From: Clostridia bacterium
GTDB taxonomy: Bacteria; Bacillota; Clostridia; Oscillospirales; CAG-272
Direction: 5' to 3'
Assembly: GCA_017382615.1 (NCBI GenBank)
Contig: JAFNZX010000348.1
Location: forward strand, 1-6,944
Length of the DNA: 6,944 nt
Shown here: piece after piece, positions 6,631-6,944 of the stretch
Numbering within the stretch: the stretch's first letter is position 1
How the letters are laid out: every line of letters begins with the position of its first letter
Notes under the pieces: generated by a model
Told to the model about the DNA's origin: nothing
The model's input: only the letters and a program-made list of their open reading frames with translations
The model's database searches: none
Translations under genes and position numbers: made by a program

Positions 6631-6812
6631 CTCCGTAGTGGCAGAAAACCTGCCCGCTTGGGATTTTTGCACAAAAAATGAAATGCCTTTTGTATTGAGT
6701 GCGATTGATAACTGTTGTGAGTAAAACGTAGAATTTTACGCGCAGAAACCGTTTGGATTCACGCTCTCCCCCCTGCGCTTGGAACAAGCCTGCGCCAGCT
6801 GTCCCCCCTCCC
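6616..6812. other. Intergenic region: yugP leader up to the insertion-sequence edge
   Basis: This stretch separates the minus-strand cluster from the plus-strand transposase. It holds the yugP ribosome site and, just upstream of it, a small hairpin GGCAG-aaaac-CTGCC (6640-6654). Two further short inverted repeats are GTAAAA/TTTTAC (6721-6739) and GCTTG/CAAGC (6777-6789). None is followed by a U-run. A lone -10-like TAAAAT on the minus strand (6738-6733) has no good -35 partner, so I cannot place the promoter of the cluster. No coding sequence is supported here. Confidence 0.6.
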
Positions 6813-6833
6813 GGGGAAACGCTGATTAAATCA

Positions 6834-6862
6834 TGGACAAAGCCTCAAAAATATGGTATAAT
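6834..6862 (+). promoter_or_regulatory. Sigma-A-type promoter with extended -10 for the transposase gene
   Basis: The -35 hexamer TGGACA (6834-6839, five of six consensus bases) is followed by a 17-base spacer and a perfect -10 TATAAT (6857-6862). TGG directly precedes it, forming an extended -10. Transcription would start near 6869-6870, about 23 bases before the ATG. Spacing and both hexamers are seen; activity is inferred. Confidence 0.8.
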
Positions 6863-6892
6863 ATAGATACCAAAGGAAAGAGGGGAAAAGAC

Positions 6893-6944
6893 ATGGAAAA
6901 ACAGTTAAATTTTGCAGATATAGAATACGCTAATCGCAGAAGAA
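6893..6944 (+). CDS. IS5-family transposase, N-terminal fragment (3' end outside the window)
   Basis: Seventeen codons are visible, MEKQLNFADIEYANRRR. This matches the start of IS5-type DDE transposases, for example E. coli InsH with QLTFADSEFSSKRRQTRKE. A strong ribosome site GAGGGG (6880-6885) lies 7 bases before the ATG and a near-consensus promoter lies just upstream. In complete members the DDE catalytic residues lie much further downstream, so whether this copy is intact cannot be judged. It is divergent from yugP and probably occupies or borders the place where fmt/def would usually continue the cluster. With only 17 residues the assignment rests on one motif. Confidence 0.65.
   Translation, partial: MEKQLNFADIEYANRRR

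Larger units (their letters stand above)
6813..6944 (+). mobile_element. Left part of a probable IS5-family insertion sequence
   Basis: The plus-strand reading frame at the right edge begins like IS5-family transposases. About 80 bases before its ATG lies GGGGAAACGCTGATTAAATC (6813-6832), a plausible left terminal inverted repeat. IS5 elements typically have such short leaders. The right end is outside the window, so neither the inverted repeat nor a target duplication can be confirmed, and the left boundary could be off by several bases. Confidence 0.5.

Noticed and set aside
6640..6654. Small hairpin upstream of yugP read as a terminator or riboswitch
   Set aside because: The stem is only five base pairs, with no adjacent U-run and no recognisable aptamer core.
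6733..6738. TAAAAT on the minus strand as the promoter of the yugP-ygiQ cluster
   Set aside because: No acceptable -35 hexamer lies 16-18 bases upstream; the match is a lone AT-rich hexamer.

Overview
The window looks like chromosomal DNA from an endospore-forming member of the Clostridia (Firmicutes/Bacillota). Two things point there: a spoVM gene, which is confined to endospore formers, and a gene order matching the translation/cell-wall cluster of Bacillus subtilis and Clostridia (fmt, rsmB, rlmN, prpC, prkC, rsgA, rpe, thiN, spoVM). Base composition is moderately GC-rich by eye, and most long ORFs on the plus strand are antisense shadows of real genes. Genus cannot be fixed from the sequence.

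Layout. Seven genes lie head to tail on the minus strand, transcribed from right to left. They are a membrane zinc metallopeptidase of the YugP type (5896-6615), rsmB (4574-5896), rlmN (3318-4385), rsgA (2386-3300), thiN (1747-2373), a 25-codon spoVM (1614-1691) and a YgiQ-family radical SAM protein that runs off the left edge (<1-1601). Spacing is tight: a 1-base TGATG overlap between yugP and rsmB, then gaps of 17, 12, 55 and 12 bases further on. The exception is the 188-base rsmB-rlmN gap, which holds a 102-base palindromic element with perfect 25-base arms. At the right edge the sequence turns to the plus strand. A strong consensus-like promoter there drives the first 17 codons of what looks like an IS5-family transposase, so the boundary of an insertion sequence probably lies near 6810.

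How the genes work together. Most concern ribosome maturation and translation: RsmB methylates 16S rRNA (m5C967), RlmN makes m2A in 23S rRNA and tRNA, and RsgA is the 30S-assembly GTPase. ThiN supplies thiamine pyrophosphate and SpoVM guides spore coat assembly on the forespore surface. Compared with the usual order, the PP2C phosphatase/PASTA kinase pair (prpC-prkC) and rpe are missing from between rlmN and thiN.

I do not see evidence for a novel multi-gene system. The observations most worth checking are the short spoVM gene, the compacted cluster without prpC-prkC, the palindromic element, an exact 8-base tandem duplication that pushes the yugP Shine-Dalgarno sequence away from its start codon, and the insertion-sequence edge.
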